DNA from: Sphaerolaimus hirsutus
Lineage: Eukaryota > Nematoda > Chromadorea > Monhysterida > Sphaerolaimidae
Direction of reading: 5' to 3'
NCBI GenBank assembly: GCA_964036195.1
Contig: OZ038459.1
Coordinates: forward strand, 4,833,206-4,897,205
DNA length: 64,000 bases
Shown: positions 23,601 through 35,679 of the stretch, piece by piece
How positions within the stretch are numbered: position 1 is the stretch's first letter
How the letters are laid out: every line of letters begins with the position of its first letter
Made by a program: the position numbers and the translations under genes
The notes under the pieces: generated by a model
Databases searched by the model: none
What the model was told of the DNA's origin: nothing
The model's input: the letters and a program-made list of their open reading frames with translations, nothing else

Positions 23601-26600
23601 TTTTTGAGTTTATGGAAACGATATTGGAATCACGAGATTGGTTTTTTCAATTTTCGGGATCGGTTTCGGTATTGGGGGCACGAGATCGGGATCGGGGATG
23701 CCATATTTCGGGATCAGGATTTTGGTTTAGTATAGGGTTTTTCTAGATACATATTCACAAGAAAATGTCTAAAACACACTCAGATGCCAGAGAAGCCCTT
23801 ACACATTTCCCGCTGCAAAAAAAGCCATCCGGCAAATTTGAAAAAAAGTCCCCGAATCGGAATCAGGGAACCGATTTCGGGAACGGTTCCCCAAACCACG
23901 CCCACCTCAAGCTCTCCTCCACGTCGCCCATCTCGAGTATCATCAGCGACAGGGTGAGGTAGGCGTCGGCGCTGTCCGCCAGCAGCTTGGTGGCGGCGCG
24001 CACGTCGGCCGTGGCCTGGCCCAGGTCGCCCAGCCGCTTGTGGCAGTCGGCGCGAAGGAGGCGCAGTTCCGCATTCCACGAGGACACCTGGGGGGGGGGG
24101 TTGTTGGGGGTTGGTTGGGGGGGTTGGTAGGGTTCAAACGGGATTGACATTTCGGGATCGGGATTCACTTTTTGAGATTTCGGGATCGGGATTGGCCGGG
24201 ATTGGGGTCACGGGATCGGGATTGGCATTTTTTCGGGATCGGGATTGGGGTCTAGGGATAGATATTTTCGTCACTGTTCTGGCATTCACAGTTGTTCATA
24301 AAGGTCTCAAAACACTGTTGGATGCCAGAAAAGTGACATAAAATAGACGCTGGGGGTTTGCGTTTACATTTTTGCACGCAAAAAATGTCATTTTTTTCAC
24401 TTTTTATAATTTCCACTATTTTTCCGGGATCGGGATCCCGGACTTGGGAGATTCTCGGGATCGGGATTTGAAAGTTTTCGGGATCGGGATTGGTATTTTT
24501 GGATTTCGGGATCGGGATCGGGATTGGGGTTTCGGGATCGGGACTGCTAAATCCCGGAATTTCACGGGATCCGGGATCGGGAACCCGTTTGAACCCTAGG
24601 GATTGGGTGTGAATGGATATTTGAGTATTTGTTGGTCTGTCGGAAAAGTGTTTGACGTTTCCGGAGATACCCATTTTCCATCGAAATTTCAATTTAAAAT
24701 CGATTGGAAACGTAAAGTTATTAATCTGTATGATCATCCAAGTTTATGTAATCAATAACGCTATTTTAAAGGCGGAAATAAGCGAACAGCTGCAAAACAA
24801 TGAGAATTAATATTTGTTCGACAAAGGAGATGCGAGTTCGAGGGACTTGTCGAAATTTTCGCAAAAGAAATTAATGATATTCGATGATCATAACACAAAA
24901 TTCCTTTAAATTTGCAGCACTATATTATTGGGCTTTTCGAAAACCCTGGTCTTCCAGACCGTCTTCCAGCTTTTTTTCGTTTGACAGGGATTTTACTTTT
25001 TTTCGTTTGACAGGGATTTTAAAGTGTTTGAACCAATAACCAACATCAAGTGCAGCCGAGAGGTAGTGCAGGGCACTGTGGGTGTCCCCCTGATTGTACA
25101 TATCCTTCCCCAAGCGAATTTGCTCCTCCAGGGGTGCGATTTCCGCAAGTTTGTTTTGGCCATCCGAATTTTGGGGGTCGGTATCCAACTGCGGATATAA
25201 AAATGAAGGTTGAAATTGTAGGAAAAATTAAAAATGGTCGATTGAAATTAACTCACTACAGCCTGAAAATCCTTTCTCGCATTGTCCAAATCTCCCTGTT
25301 TCAACAAAACACTTCCCCGCTGCATTCGCGCCTGAAACGAAAAGAATAATATTAATTTTGGTCCCACTTCATAACTGGACTAATGTGGAGGATAAAAATG
25401 AGAGCAAAATGATAAATATGTCTGTAGAGCACGTTTTGGGAGGCAAACATAGCTGACCAGACCAGAGTAGGGATGGCCGATGTTTTTAAACAGTTTTTTT
25501 TAATAAAAAAATGTTGTTTAAAAAAGACAGACATCGAAAACGTTTTTTTAAAACCTCACCAAAAAATTTAGTACTAAACACTATTGTACAATTTTTTGCG
25601 CGCAAGCGCATAATTTCACACACACACACGCATAACCATTGGTGGTGGTTTTCATTTGTTTTTGAGGCATTTTTGGTACAAAAGCTTCCATTTGTTCATG
25701 CTACTACTGTGTCATAATAAACCGTGACATGTTAGTGTAGGTTATAATATCTAGCCAATGTGCCCCCACAGACTTGTACACTGTGAAACATCACTGCCAG
25801 TGGATTAGCTTTCTCTTATAACCGAACAGTTATTTTTACAGGGCATTTTCCAGGGTATGGTAAAGTAACGTTTACTTTTACTTGTCACATTTTCACGCGT
25901 CCACTTCCAAAATTGGCCCCATGTAAGTTTGTGAAACCCAATCCAGTGTTTAAGACACAGCCACAAAACAACCCCCCCACCCCACAAAAAAAAAAGAAAA
26001 ACCGAACCGAACCGAAACAAAATCCGGTTTCAACTGCACAACCCTATCCAAATCCGGCAAGGCCGCCTTGCTCTTGCCCATGGCCAAATAGACCGTGGCG
26101 CGGCGGTAAAACGTTTGATAATTGTTCGGATCGATGTCCACGGCGGCGTGATAGTGTGTCAGCGCGTCAGCGAATTGGCCCCTGGATAGAAATTGCTTGC
26201 CCAATTCTAAGTGCCGCTCTACATCTTCCAATGTGGCGCTGATGGCTGAGAGTGAAAGTTGGGGGTTGCAAAGGGGTGCGGTTTTGGGACCCCCCAACCC
26301 CCCGAGGGACGGATTTGTCTGTAGGTTGAAGAGAAGTTAAAAGTTGAAGAACTTTCTATAGGTTGAAGATGACACGTTTTTGCACTGGTTATGGTAAATA
26401 TTTTTATGGTAATTTGTATGATAATTGTTATTCATTGGGAAAAAACTGTTGAAGATTTTCAGTTTTGAAACCAGAACACAATTTACATGAGCCCATTCAA
26501 AAGCTGTGGCCTGTCAAAAGTTTTGAAGACAACCATTTTCCATCTTAAATATTACCGTAATAACCAAAATTCTTTCAAAACCGATTCCAACAATTGAACA

Positions 26601-26787
26601 AACCCATAGGGCAGGTAACAAAAAAACCAAACGAAAAGCCCAACACACAAACAAACGAAAAACCTTCCTTACCAGTGATCCGAGTGGCAAAAAGCATCCA
26701 CAAACACGATAAAACCTTCTCTTGCAACTCCATTCTTTTAAGGCGCTTCGAAAACAGTCTGAGTGAGTTCTCAATTGCCGGATGCAT
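20623..26787 (-). CDS. DNAJC3: DNAJC3 / P58IPK-like ER co-chaperone (TPR repeats plus J domain)
   Basis: ER-lumenal co-chaperone. In this family the TPRs hold unfolded client protein and the C-terminal J domain drives the BiP ATPase during ER stress. Nine exons on the minus strand: 26787-26673, 26245-26013, 25331-25257, 25188-25045, 24087-23906, 23349-23124, 21905-21652, 21364-21216 and 20765-20623. They give 506 residues against 504 in human. All junctions are GT-AG with matching phases. Residues from about 39 to 390 are TPR repeats ([72 protein letters not shown]). The J domain starts at RDYYKILGL (about 400) and has HPD at 429-431, so the catalytic motif is intact. The tail is a G/F/Q-rich segment ending SFKFHYG, like the human FKFHFN end, with no KDEL. 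Met 19 is an alternative start directly ahead of the hydrophobic signal segment. Confidence 0.93.
21458..21584. mobile_element. CCWGG-family relative in DNAJC3 intron 7
   Basis: Starts near ACCCTTTTAAGTGTAAAGTC and ends ACACTTTACAGGGTGCGGCA. The outer ends are degraded and the target duplication is unclear. Confidence 0.45.
21920..22030. repeat. GTACCG-motif repeat in DNAJC3 intron 6
   Basis: Several GTACCGTAAAG and GCGTACCGGAAAG variants cluster within 110 bp, ending GCGTACCGTTCGTCACGCTG. It resembles the other motif-filled elements, but clean ends were not found. Confidence 0.4.
22243..22930. mobile_element. AAAACG-motif family copy, rearranged, in DNAJC3 intron 6
   Basis: Starts TAGGGTTGGAAAAAAAACG and contains the family core in reverse orientation. 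Its far end lacks the TIR and instead shows tandem repeats of CATTTCGGACGTCATGT and GGGGAAACCGCCGCAC. Boundaries on that side are approximate. Confidence 0.65.
22988..23112. mobile_element. hAT-like MITE, CAGGGG family, touching the DNAJC3 exon 6 splice donor
   Basis: A 125-bp element. Flanks AAACAACT (22980-22987) and CAACAACT (23113-23120) differ at 1 of 8. The right duplication overlaps the GTGAGT donor (23123-23118, minus strand) of DNAJC3 exon 6, so insertion was only a few bases inside the intron. Confidence 0.8.
24128..24598. mobile_element. hAT-like MITE, GGGATC-motif family, in DNAJC3 intron 4
   Basis: A 471-bp element with ends TAGGGTTCAAACGGG and CCCGTTTGAACCCTA. Flanks are GGGGTTGG (24120-24127) and GGGATTGG (24599-24606), an 8-bp duplication with one change. 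It is filled with degenerate CGGGATCGGGATTGG units. It inserted about 40 bp from the splice acceptor of DNAJC3 exon 5. Confidence 0.85.
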
Positions 26788-27650
26788 GGATTAAACAGAA
26801 TTAACTACGCAAGTGCCATTCCGCAAACGCAGAAACTTTCGCAAAATTTTTCCGTTTAGTTTGCGTATTAAATGTGTGCACTTTTTAACCGGAACGTCCG
26901 CGTTTAATACATTAAAAGTATTGGCCGAAGTGTTCGTATTTCCAAAATACGTTTGGAACAATGCCAATTGGGACGTTTTGTTAAAGTTTGCGTGTGTCTA
27001 TTGCGAAATGTTTTTCGTAACGTCATCGGATATGTGAAATCGATTTTCAACGTCGATATGGCTGAAAAAGTGATAGCATTATCAGTGAAATGTTATTTTA
27101 AGTGTTCAACGCATATTTAGACTGATATAAACACATAATTCATGTGGCGCGGTCCGTTTTTGAGAACGAATTTCTAATTACCTTGAGTTTCAGGGTTTTT
27201 AGAGGTCAGCCAATATTTTGACGCGTACACGTATCCAAAACGTGGGCTGCATGAATTGTCAAGCAACGCCGATCCTTCGTGTTGAACTTATGATACATGT
27301 AACACGTTTTATCGTCGCTCTAAATGTGTTATTAAATAGCAGTGTTACTACTGTAAACCCTGTATTTGCGACAGGCCCCAATCACACATCCAAAGTTCAC
27401 ATTTACTCTTTTGGCACTGTGCCAAACAATCTCTAAGCTTCCAACGTCACATAACTCCCTCCCAAACTAATTTGCAGCACCGAGCGTCCACTAGAGTAGC
27501 CAGGTGCCACTTCCAGACACTGTAAAATGTCAAATGTCATGCAAATGTTAAAGGGCATGTCAAATGGCAAGCACGACATTTTACATGCCTTTGCATGACA
27601 CTTGACATTCTACAAAGTCTGAAAGTGCCCCAGGGCGCATTTCCAAACAA
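26788..27650. promoter_or_regulatory. Shared spacer between divergent DNAJC3 and AK2, presumed two-way promoter region
   Basis: The two start codons face away from each other across 863 bp, so both promoters should lie here unless non-coding first exons lie elsewhere. I see no clear TATA box or CpG island. A 125-bp transposon (27505-27629) sits in the AK2-proximal part. The promoter role is inferred from position only. Confidence 0.5.
27505..27629. mobile_element. CCWGG-family TIR element in the AK2 upstream leader
   Basis: A 125-bp element with perfect CCAGG duplications at 27500-27504 and 27630-27634. Its ends are TGCCACTTCCAGACACTG and the inverse CAAAGTCTGAAAGTGCC. It ends 21 bp before the AK2 start codon. 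Its acceptor-like end has decayed to CTACAAAG. Confidence 0.85.
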
Positions 27651-30600
27651 ATGGCGCCCGTCGCAGCGAATCCCTCCGTACGAGAGTCCCCATGGGAATC
27701 TGAAACGGGGGAGGGGGCCGCGGGCAGGGCACCCCTGCAAAGGTCTATTAGGACTGTGCTGTTGGGACCCCCTGGGAGTGGAAAGGGGACTCAGGTGGGT
27801 TTCTTTTCGTTGTCTGATTAGTTTGGGGTGTGTTCTACCTATATGTTTTGAAGATGAAATAGAAAATCTTCAAAAATATAACTTATTGCTTATGCTAAAA
27901 AAGTTTTCTCTCGCTGTTGTGCATAAATTTTCTCATGACTTGAAACATTTTACAGGCGCCGCTGCTTGCCAGAAAGTTTTGTGCCTGTCACTTGGCTACA
28001 GGTGAGTTAATATGAATTGTTTACAGAGGATAAGACGTTAGGGGCATAGGGGATTTTGGGGGTAGCATTTTAGGGGGGGGGGGGTCCGCCCACGAGCACG
28101 TGTTGATAACTCGGGAACGGCTTGGTGGAAAATGTTAAAATTTGGATATAATATGGTTTCAGGTCGGGGCTAGTTACAAGTCCGAAGAAAATTTCGATAC
28201 GACCACCCTGACCGGAGGTAGGGTGGGTCTTAAAAAGGTATTTTTTGCGAAAAATTTTTGGGTATCGCCCAGAACATGCAAACTTTGAACATCATTAACT
28301 CGGCTATTTCCGGGCCGATTTGGATCGTTAAACACTTCAAATGATCGGGATAACCTGTAGATTTAATTTTTGTGGTAATATTAGTGATGTCTAAATTCCG
28401 TATGCCAATTTGACCCGATTTGTCAACACAAAAAATATTTTTTTCTGAACATGCTATCATATACTATAGACAATCAGAATTAATCTAAAACAAGAAAGAA
28501 CAAGAATACTATCTCTTTCCAATCAAAAGTTATATCGCTTCAAACTTTACCCTCTCATCCACATAAATAACTGCAGGAAGGATTATGCACGTAATATCTC
28601 GATCATTTATCTGCCGATTTTCACCACTGAAAAGTTAAAATGGTCATAATGACATGGCGAATTCATTTTTATTCCCAGATTATCTGTATCTTTTATTAGA
28701 TTGCTCATACAAGAATATAATGCTAACTCTTGAATCAAATTATCATAATGAACACGCATAAAGATGAACTGAGGATAAAATCGATATCACCATGTTATTC
28801 TGATCATTTGAAGCATTCAGTGGTGAAAATCGGCTTAGAAATTGTCGAGATATGGAGTTTTGAAGTTGCATGCATAATTCTTCATGTAGGTTTTCTGTAG
28901 ATGGGACATCACTGCTATAACTACAAAAAATGGAATCTGCAGACTATCCTGATCATTTGAAGTGTTTAACGATCCAAATCGGCCCAGAAATCGCCGAGTT
29001 ATTGATGTTCAAAGTTTGCATGGTTTGGGTGACACCCAAAAAATTTCGCAAAAAGTACTTTTATATGCCCACCCTACCTCCAGTCAGGGGGGTCGTAGCG
29101 AATGTTCCTCGGACTTGTAACTAGCCCCGACCTGAAACCATATTATATCCAAATTTGAACATTTTACACTAAGCCGTTCTCGAGTTAAAAAAACGTGCTC
29201 GTGGGCGGACCCCCCCCCCCCCCCCTAAAATGCTACGCCCAAAATCCCCTATGGTTAGGGGGCTTCGCATTAGGCCCAGCCCAGAGTGCTCGAATAGGTG
29301 TACCCCACCAAATCGCTCCCTATCTATCTATCTATCTATCTATCTATCTGTCCCGGTCCCAACACACCAGTCCTGGCCCCGACAATGAGAAAATGTCAGT
29401 TCCGGTCCCGGTACGATCCCCCAGTCCCGGTCCCGACAAGAAAAATTGCTGGTCCCGGTCCCGGCCCGGAAAAGTGGTCCTGGTTTGAACCCTACCACGA
29501 ACCTCTTTCAGGCGACATGCTGCGCGCGGAAGTTGCGTCGGGCTCCACTTTAGGCAACGAAATCAAAAGCGTCATGGATTCCGGCGCGCTAGTCTCCGAC
29601 GATCTAGTTTGCAACCTGATCGAGGAAAATTTGGAAAGGCCCCCCTGCCGCAATGGTTTCATTTTGGACGGCTTCCCGAGGACCGTCGCCCAGGCGGAGA
29701 AAGTGAGATGATTTTTGGGTGCTCTTGGTAATTTAAAAATAGCGTCCGGTGCCACTTTGTATTGAGAAAAGATTGGCAACATTCCAAACCACTACAGAGT
29801 GGCCGTGGGGGAAAAGTCCCCCACCCTTCACATACATACTTTTGACACAAATTCGTTTGAAAACGTTTTCAATTTGGCAGTTCCTCAAAAATTTCAACTG
29901 CCTTTGTAACAAAAAAATGTTACGAAAGTTATAATAGCCGGCCATCGGTACTTGACACCCCTGTATAGGTAAATATCAACTCCTATTGGTATCTAACAAT
30001 TTGAATGACGTTATCGGCATTGATTGTTTGAAAGCCTGCATCGTGTGGACCCTATTACCAGCAGTTAAGATTTCACTTGACTTCTTATTGATTTATAGTT
30101 CAACTTACCACTTTCCATGCCACTTGACCACTTCCCGAATTAACACAGAATGGCCACACAATATTCACCCCTCCCAGCTGGACAAGCTGTTGTCCAAGCG
30201 CGCCACGCCGCTGCAGTCGGTGGTGGAGTTCGCCATCGCCGACGAGCTCCTGGTGCGGCGCATCACCGGCCGCCTGTTCCACTCGCCCAGTGGGCGGAGC
30301 TACCACACGGAATTCAACCCGCCAAAAGTGCCCATGCGGGATGATGTGAGTCCGGGGAGGTTGGGCTGTTTTTGACTGTGGGAATGCTGTGTAAATACGG
30401 TGTAGTTCGGTTGAGTAATGGTAACTTCAAAATTTCCGGTTCTTGCGTTAAATTCGCGTTCCCAAAAAATTCGGTTGCGGTATCGGGGGTCGGCTCTTCA
30501 TATTTTTCGGTCCCGGTTCTTAGATTATGTTCACGAAAAATTTACTTTTTTGGCTTGGAATGGAAAAATTGCTTATATAAATTTTTTTAAACTGCTTGAT

Positions 30601-32257
30601 TAAAACGTAAAACTATAGTCATGTGCTTAAATGGGCATATAATCAGTTACGTAGCACGAAAAAAACGTATAAAATGACTGTTGAAAAAAATTTGTAAAAA
30701 TCAAGTGTCATTCCTAAAAGAGCGGGACTGGCATTTTTATCTTATTGTGACCGGGACCGGAACTAGTACCGCCTCAGTCCCGGAATTTCGCCGAACATTC
30801 TACCGGGACCGGGACTGACATTTTTTATCGGGACCGGTACCACCTCAGCCCTGCAATTTTCCCGAACCATCTACCGAGACCGTGGTCCTTTTTGAACCCT
30901 TGTTCACAGTAGGGTTGGCCGATGTTTTTTTTAAACGTTTTTTTTTAAACGTTTTTTTTTTTTAAAACATGACGTCCGAAATGTTTTTTTTTTAAAAAAA
31001 CATCGGCCGAAATTTTTAGTCATTGTTTTCATTGGTTTTGTTGCATTTTTAGTATCAAAACATCCATTTCTATGTGCTACCATGGGTGAATAAGCCGACA
31101 TATGTTGCTGTAATATATAATATTGAGGTAATGTGCTTCCATGTACCTCCACAGTGTGTAACTTCACTCCCAAAGTAACAACCTCCTTTTATAACCTTGT
31201 TTGATCACCATTCCGTGCCAAACTTTACCTGAAGTCACGAACATTCGACTATAAGGCGATATACGAACGATATGTCGACGAAAAATGGATATTTTTGACA
31301 CAAATCACCACTTATAATGCTATCCCATGGCTCCACAGCCATTATATGGTCATATTTAACATCACAGAGTATTGCCAGTGTCTGATATACCTATATATGT
31401 TGACACTAGGTCATATCTGGGAGCTTTTAAAAAAAACGTTTTTTTAAAAAAAAACATCGAGTTAAAAAAAAACGTTTTTTTTTCCAACCCTAGTTCACAG
31501 TACACAAAAGTCAACTCGATGCCAATTTTTAGTCAACCGGCGAACCGTTGGTGCGGCGCGGTGACGACAACGAAGCAACTTTGAAGAAAAGACTGGGTGC
31601 ATATCACGCGCAAACTGCACCGCTAGTTGGCTACTATGCAAAGAAAGGCCTTCATTATAAGGTTAACTATTTTGTGGGACCTAGATGTGTGATAGGTCTA
31701 GATGTGTGATGGGCGGGGGATTAAAAGTGTCACAATTAACAATGGCAACCGAAAAATTTATTAAAAGTAGATTTAAAAGATTGTATTTCTATATTTCCCA
31801 TCACACATCTATGTGGGGTATAGATGTGTGATGGGCTTTAATGTGTGATGTGTAGAATTATATGTGTGCCGGGTCTAGATGTGGGATGGGTTCAGATGTG
31901 GGATGGCACATAGTCGTACCGTGTACCGCATGTCGTATTTGCTTGCATTTCCTCTGGTTTATTTTTTTGCAGCGGAAACTAGGTATTCAGGCATGGTAAT
32001 TTTTATTCCATCAATATTTTCAAGCGTGCCTGCGTCAACTGATCTCACGAAATATGCTTTATTAACAAAATAACCTTGACAATTAATAATGATCCGTGCA
32101 ATTATTCAAGACGGGGGTATTATTCGAGCAAATAGGGTAAATTTCAATTACCCTCCAGGTGGACGCGTCGCGCAGCATGGAGGCCGTGACGAGGCACCTG
32201 CACCGCATCATGTCGCACTGCTCGGGCCCCGCCAAGGACAAGGTCTACTTTGTGTAG
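27651..32257 (+). CDS. AK2: Adenylate kinase 2, mitochondrial intermembrane-space type
   Basis: Catalyses ATP + AMP = 2 ADP; AK2 acts in the mitochondrial intermembrane space. Six exons: 27651-27794, 27956-28001, 29512-29702, 30178-30345, 31533-31661 and 32159-32257. They give 258 residues (human 239, with a longer N-terminus here). All introns are GT-AG with consistent phases. The P-loop [10 protein letters not shown] is at 39-48, followed by CHLATGDMLRA (AMP-binding region), [11 protein letters not shown] (to 121), VRRITGRL (about 153-160), the LID segment [13 protein letters not shown] without the zinc cysteines, RRGDDN with the conserved arginines, and [13 protein letters not shown] near the C-terminus. 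No residue expected for activity is missing. The gene is divergent from DNAJC3. Its introns carry several transposons, including a 1.2-kb foldback (intron 2) and a 583-bp hAT-like element (intron 4). Confidence 0.93.
28045..29253. mobile_element. Foldback hAT-like element in AK2 intron 2
   Basis: A 1,209-bp element flanked by perfect 8-bp duplications GTTAGGGG (28037-28044 and 29254-29261). Ends are CATAGGGGATTTTGGG and its inverse. Outer arms of about 330 bp are inverted copies (for example GGTCGGGGCTAGTTACAAGT). The inner part repeats the pattern around CACCACTGAAAAG and TTCAGTGGTG, so most of the element can fold on itself. No coding capacity. Confidence 0.85.
29318..29350. repeat. (CTAT)n microsatellite in AK2 intron 2
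   Basis: Perfect CTAT units next to GTCCCGGTCCC motifs of a degraded motif-filled element. Confidence 0.85.
30910..31492. mobile_element. hAT-like MITE, AAAACG-motif family, in AK2 intron 4
   Basis: A 583-bp element with perfect 8-bp duplications GTTCACAG (30902-30909 and 31493-31500). Ends TAGGGTTGG and CCAACCCTA are followed by runs of TTTTTTTAAACG and AAAAAAACG motifs. The core is a conserved unique segment (ATAAGGCGATATACGAACG and TATCTGGGAGCTTTTAAAA) shared with copies at 1-292 and 22243-22930. Confidence 0.9.
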
Positions 32258-32690
32258 ATTTGCGTCAACTGCACTTTGGCACTTGGGGCTAAGACTGCCC
32301 GCTTGAGTTGACAGTGTGCTTAGTGTGCCTACGCGCGCTAGTTTTTATTGAGATTTCGAAAACTCATAAATCGGCATTGAGCGCATTTGAGTTGACAGTA
32401 ATGGGTTATTTTTAATCCCCGTCAACTGCAGTTGACGGATTCCCGTCATTCTGGTATACTGAGATGCGTTCAATGCTGATTTGTGAGTTTTCACCATTTC
32501 GGCTGTAAACTAGTGTGCGTAGGGCCAAAATGGGGTTATGTTTTAATTTTTGCAGAGTTCTGGGAAATCGATTGATTATTTATGATTATGGTTGGGTGGG
32601 TTGGGTAGCGATTGATTTTCGTATACTGCAACAGATTGATACTGTGCGTGTGCACGTTGGCAGCGTGCCAACCATAGGAGCACCTCGTGA

Positions 32691-32696
32691 AATAAA
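32691..32696 (+). terminator. Possible polyadenylation signal AATAAA for AK2
   Basis: This is an AATAAA on the plus strand, about 430 nt past the AK2 stop codon, with a second ATAAA close behind. It is a reasonable candidate, but it is supported only by the motif and its position. Confidence 0.35.
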
Positions 32697-32699
32697 CAA

Positions 32700-33420
32700 T
32701 AAATTCACTGATTTTGAATTAAAAACGCTAACAGCAACGATTTTTGCACAGGGGTCGCATGCGTGAGTTATCAGGCCGTAGTTGGCAGGCTGCCAATAAA
32801 GACGTAAATAACTACGTGCACGCTACCAATTCGCTAAATTAATACCTTTTGCGGTATTTTTCATTTGCGAACACGATACTTTTGGTACGTTTTGTTATTG
32901 TTTGCTGTTACCTAGTTTATTTCTTGACTACTATCATTGGGGCTGTGTCAGGATATTTTTGCATCCACGATTGTTATAAGTTTTGAACTATTTATGTCTA
33001 TTGTTAGAATTTCATCTGTGTAGAAGGTGAAGTTTTCAACGTGCTAATCTGACATTATTATTAAATAATCCGTATTTTACCAATAGCGAAAGAGCATTTC
33101 TTTCCATCCCTTGGTGTTGGTCAAATTTTTTGGAACCTTGCCAATATGTAGTTTATTGCTACACATCGTTCGATTTTTTTTGGTAATTTCTACATATTAT
33201 ACCAGCTGTAGCCTATCCAAATTTGCCTTGCGTGATTTTTGTCCTATGCTACCTTAACGCGAATTTTGCGATGATGCAATTTAATAATTTCGCCGTGTGC
33301 CTTTGGCCAGAGTTCAACCGAAGAATTAAAAAAATGTTTTTTAAAAATGTGAATGAATGATTAGTGTTGCCAGTGCCTGGTGTCAATTCCACAAGTTGAC
33401 AACTGTACAGAAGTGGTTGG
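32700..33420. other. Gene-free stretch downstream of AK2
   Basis: AT-rich, with no recognised repeat ends and no coding signal. TGGCAGCGTGCCAACCATAG-type short inverted sequences are scattered in it. Confidence 0.5.
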
Positions 33421-33423
33421 AAA

Positions 33424-33646
33424 GCGCCCTACGCACACTAGTTGACAATGATACCGGTTGTCAACTGGGCCGACTGGTTTCCATTCGGATTTTAGTTGAC
33501 GGAACGCGTAACCATGTTCAAAAGCGCACATCAATATAAATGGCCTTTCGACGTTGCCGCTCGTTCACCTGAAAATTATGCTGCGACCCGTCAACTAAAA
33601 TCTGAATTGACATGGAAACCAGTTGACACCGAGTGTGTGTAGCGCC
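33424..33646. mobile_element. TAGTTGACA-family TIR element
   Basis: Ends GCGCCCTACGCACACTAGTT and the inverse, ending GTGTGTGTAGCGCC. Inner GATTTTAGTTGACG faces CGTCAACTAAAATC. Further copies: 7548-7771, 7762-7838 (short), 15398-15629, 20137-20320, 32300-32525 and 35461-35639. The target duplication was not resolved. Confidence 0.7.
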
Positions 33647-35099
33647 AAAGTTGCCAAAGTCGTTTTCCTCACAATTTTACATGGCGCTTAGCTTTTCACT
33701 TGAGTTGCCAGTTTCTCTCAATACTTGTCAGTTGCGGAATTGCCAAACATGATGCACCGTAAATAATCAAAGTATGCACCAGACGTAATTTGCAGTTGAC
33801 CATTGGTCAACTGTCAGCTAGTGTTCTCGGCTCCAATAGCGCACTTATTTAGGCTCACATATATTTCCTCCATGAACTTTTAGCTCGTTTGTTGCGTCTT
33901 CCGTAGAAAGATGTAAAATGTATACTCGGCGTACATGATACTCTGCCCTTGCACTGATTTATGTCTCGTGTTGGAAGCGTGCCAATGATCATTTTATCAT
34001 GCGATTTCCGTAAAAAGATGAAAAAAATTCATCGATGTGTATATGTTAATGAATAACACTATAACAACAATCAATTTTGCATCTTTTTATGCAACTCGCA
34101 CGCGTACACTATCGTTGGCACACTTCCAGCTGGAACCACGCGTGCAAGGTGTAAAGTAAGCGGAGTATATGTAATTTTATGTCCACCTCATTTGTAACCG
34201 TTTCCTTTCAATCTGCAGTAAATCTTGATTGTAAAACTCAGATAAGCTATAGCCATTACTTTCCATTTTGGTGTTTATTTTATAAACGTTTCATTAACTG
34301 CTGAGCCTCAATAAAAACGAAATGGATATGATATAAATCGAACGAATGAATGTAATGCAGTAGAGTTGTAATGTGGCCGTATATTTTTGAAAAGCCCCTC
34401 CTCGAGTTGGTGAAAAACACCCCCCCCCCCTTTGAATAACACCCCCATCTAACTTGAACTCTATGAAGAGCGTGCATGTGCTTATAAAGTCATGAAACAT
34501 TGACAGAACAGTTCAGAACGTAAACACTGCGCATTATTTGCAAGTGTTTGGACTTTTTTGCTATATGGTTCAATTCATCATTTTCGAGCAGTCTTGTTTA
34601 CTGGGTCAGGCAAACGGTTGATAGTTCTAAGCAAAAAAAAGTTGGTGCCTTCGCGACTTTTTTTGATGAAAAATCGAGCCACCTCGAATAACTCCTCGTC
34701 AAAATTATTTGACACAAAATAAGCGCCCAGGGGACTTTATCAACAAATATACGGTACATAAGTATATCAGATTGAACGCGCGGTCGCAATTTTACCAAAT
34801 TGCCCATTCATACGAGCTCAGATTATGATCATCATGTTGTCCAAGATTGAAATGGACTTTGCGCCCTTAGTCCATTATTTCTGTGCACTAAAAATGACGG
34901 CTTTCGATTCGATTGCATTTGATCATTGCGGATATAAAATTGACCCAGATTTGAGCCCCACGGGACTCGCTAATCTTTTGATTTAGATGCTTTTTGCCGC
35001 GTTTCTTCTCGATATACTACAGTAATCCCGATCTAAAATACATTGCCCGGCGCCTGGGGCCGGATCCTATTTTAATATAAGGGCGCCACGCACACCAGG

Positions 35100-35253
35100 T
35101 GCCAGTTCCAGACCCTGTAAAATGTCAAATGTCATGCAAAGTGTCAAAAGTGATGTAAAATGACCTGCAAAATGGCAGTTGCCATTTGCAGGGTATTTTA
35201 ACTGACTTGTGACACTTTGCATGACATTTGACATTTTACAGGGTCTGGGAGCT
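35100..35253. mobile_element. CCWGG-family TIR element
   Basis: Ends are TGCCAGTTCCAGACCCTG and the inverse, ending CAGGGTCTGGGAGCT. The left flank is CCAGG (35095-35099); the right flank CCCTG is imperfect. The interior repeats AAATGTCAAATGTCATGCAA in both orientations. Confidence 0.65.
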
Positions 35254-35679
35254 CCCTGTAAACTAAAGATGTTGTAAACCCATAACTTACCTTTGAATGT
35301 CATTTGAGTTTACCGGAATTGGGTATTCGTCAACTACAGTTGGCGGAGATAAAAGAAAAACCCATTCCGGTACACTCAGATGCTTTCAAATCTGATTTAC
35401 AAGTAAGAAATTCCAGAATTCGTTCGTTAGTAATGCGTGCAGCGACAAGGGTAGTGGACGTTGAATTTTCATCATTGAGCCCACACGCACTAGTTGACAT
35501 TAACACCAAACGTCAACTGGTTCCGATTCCAATTGAAAGCTTGTTGACGAGCAAACGAACGACGTTCAAATGCAAACTTTGAATTGGGATCGGAACCAGT
35601 TGACATTTGGTGTCGATGTCGACTACTGTGTGTGGGGACATTCTACACACCATTTTAGGCGCCCCGAGCGCCCTACGCG

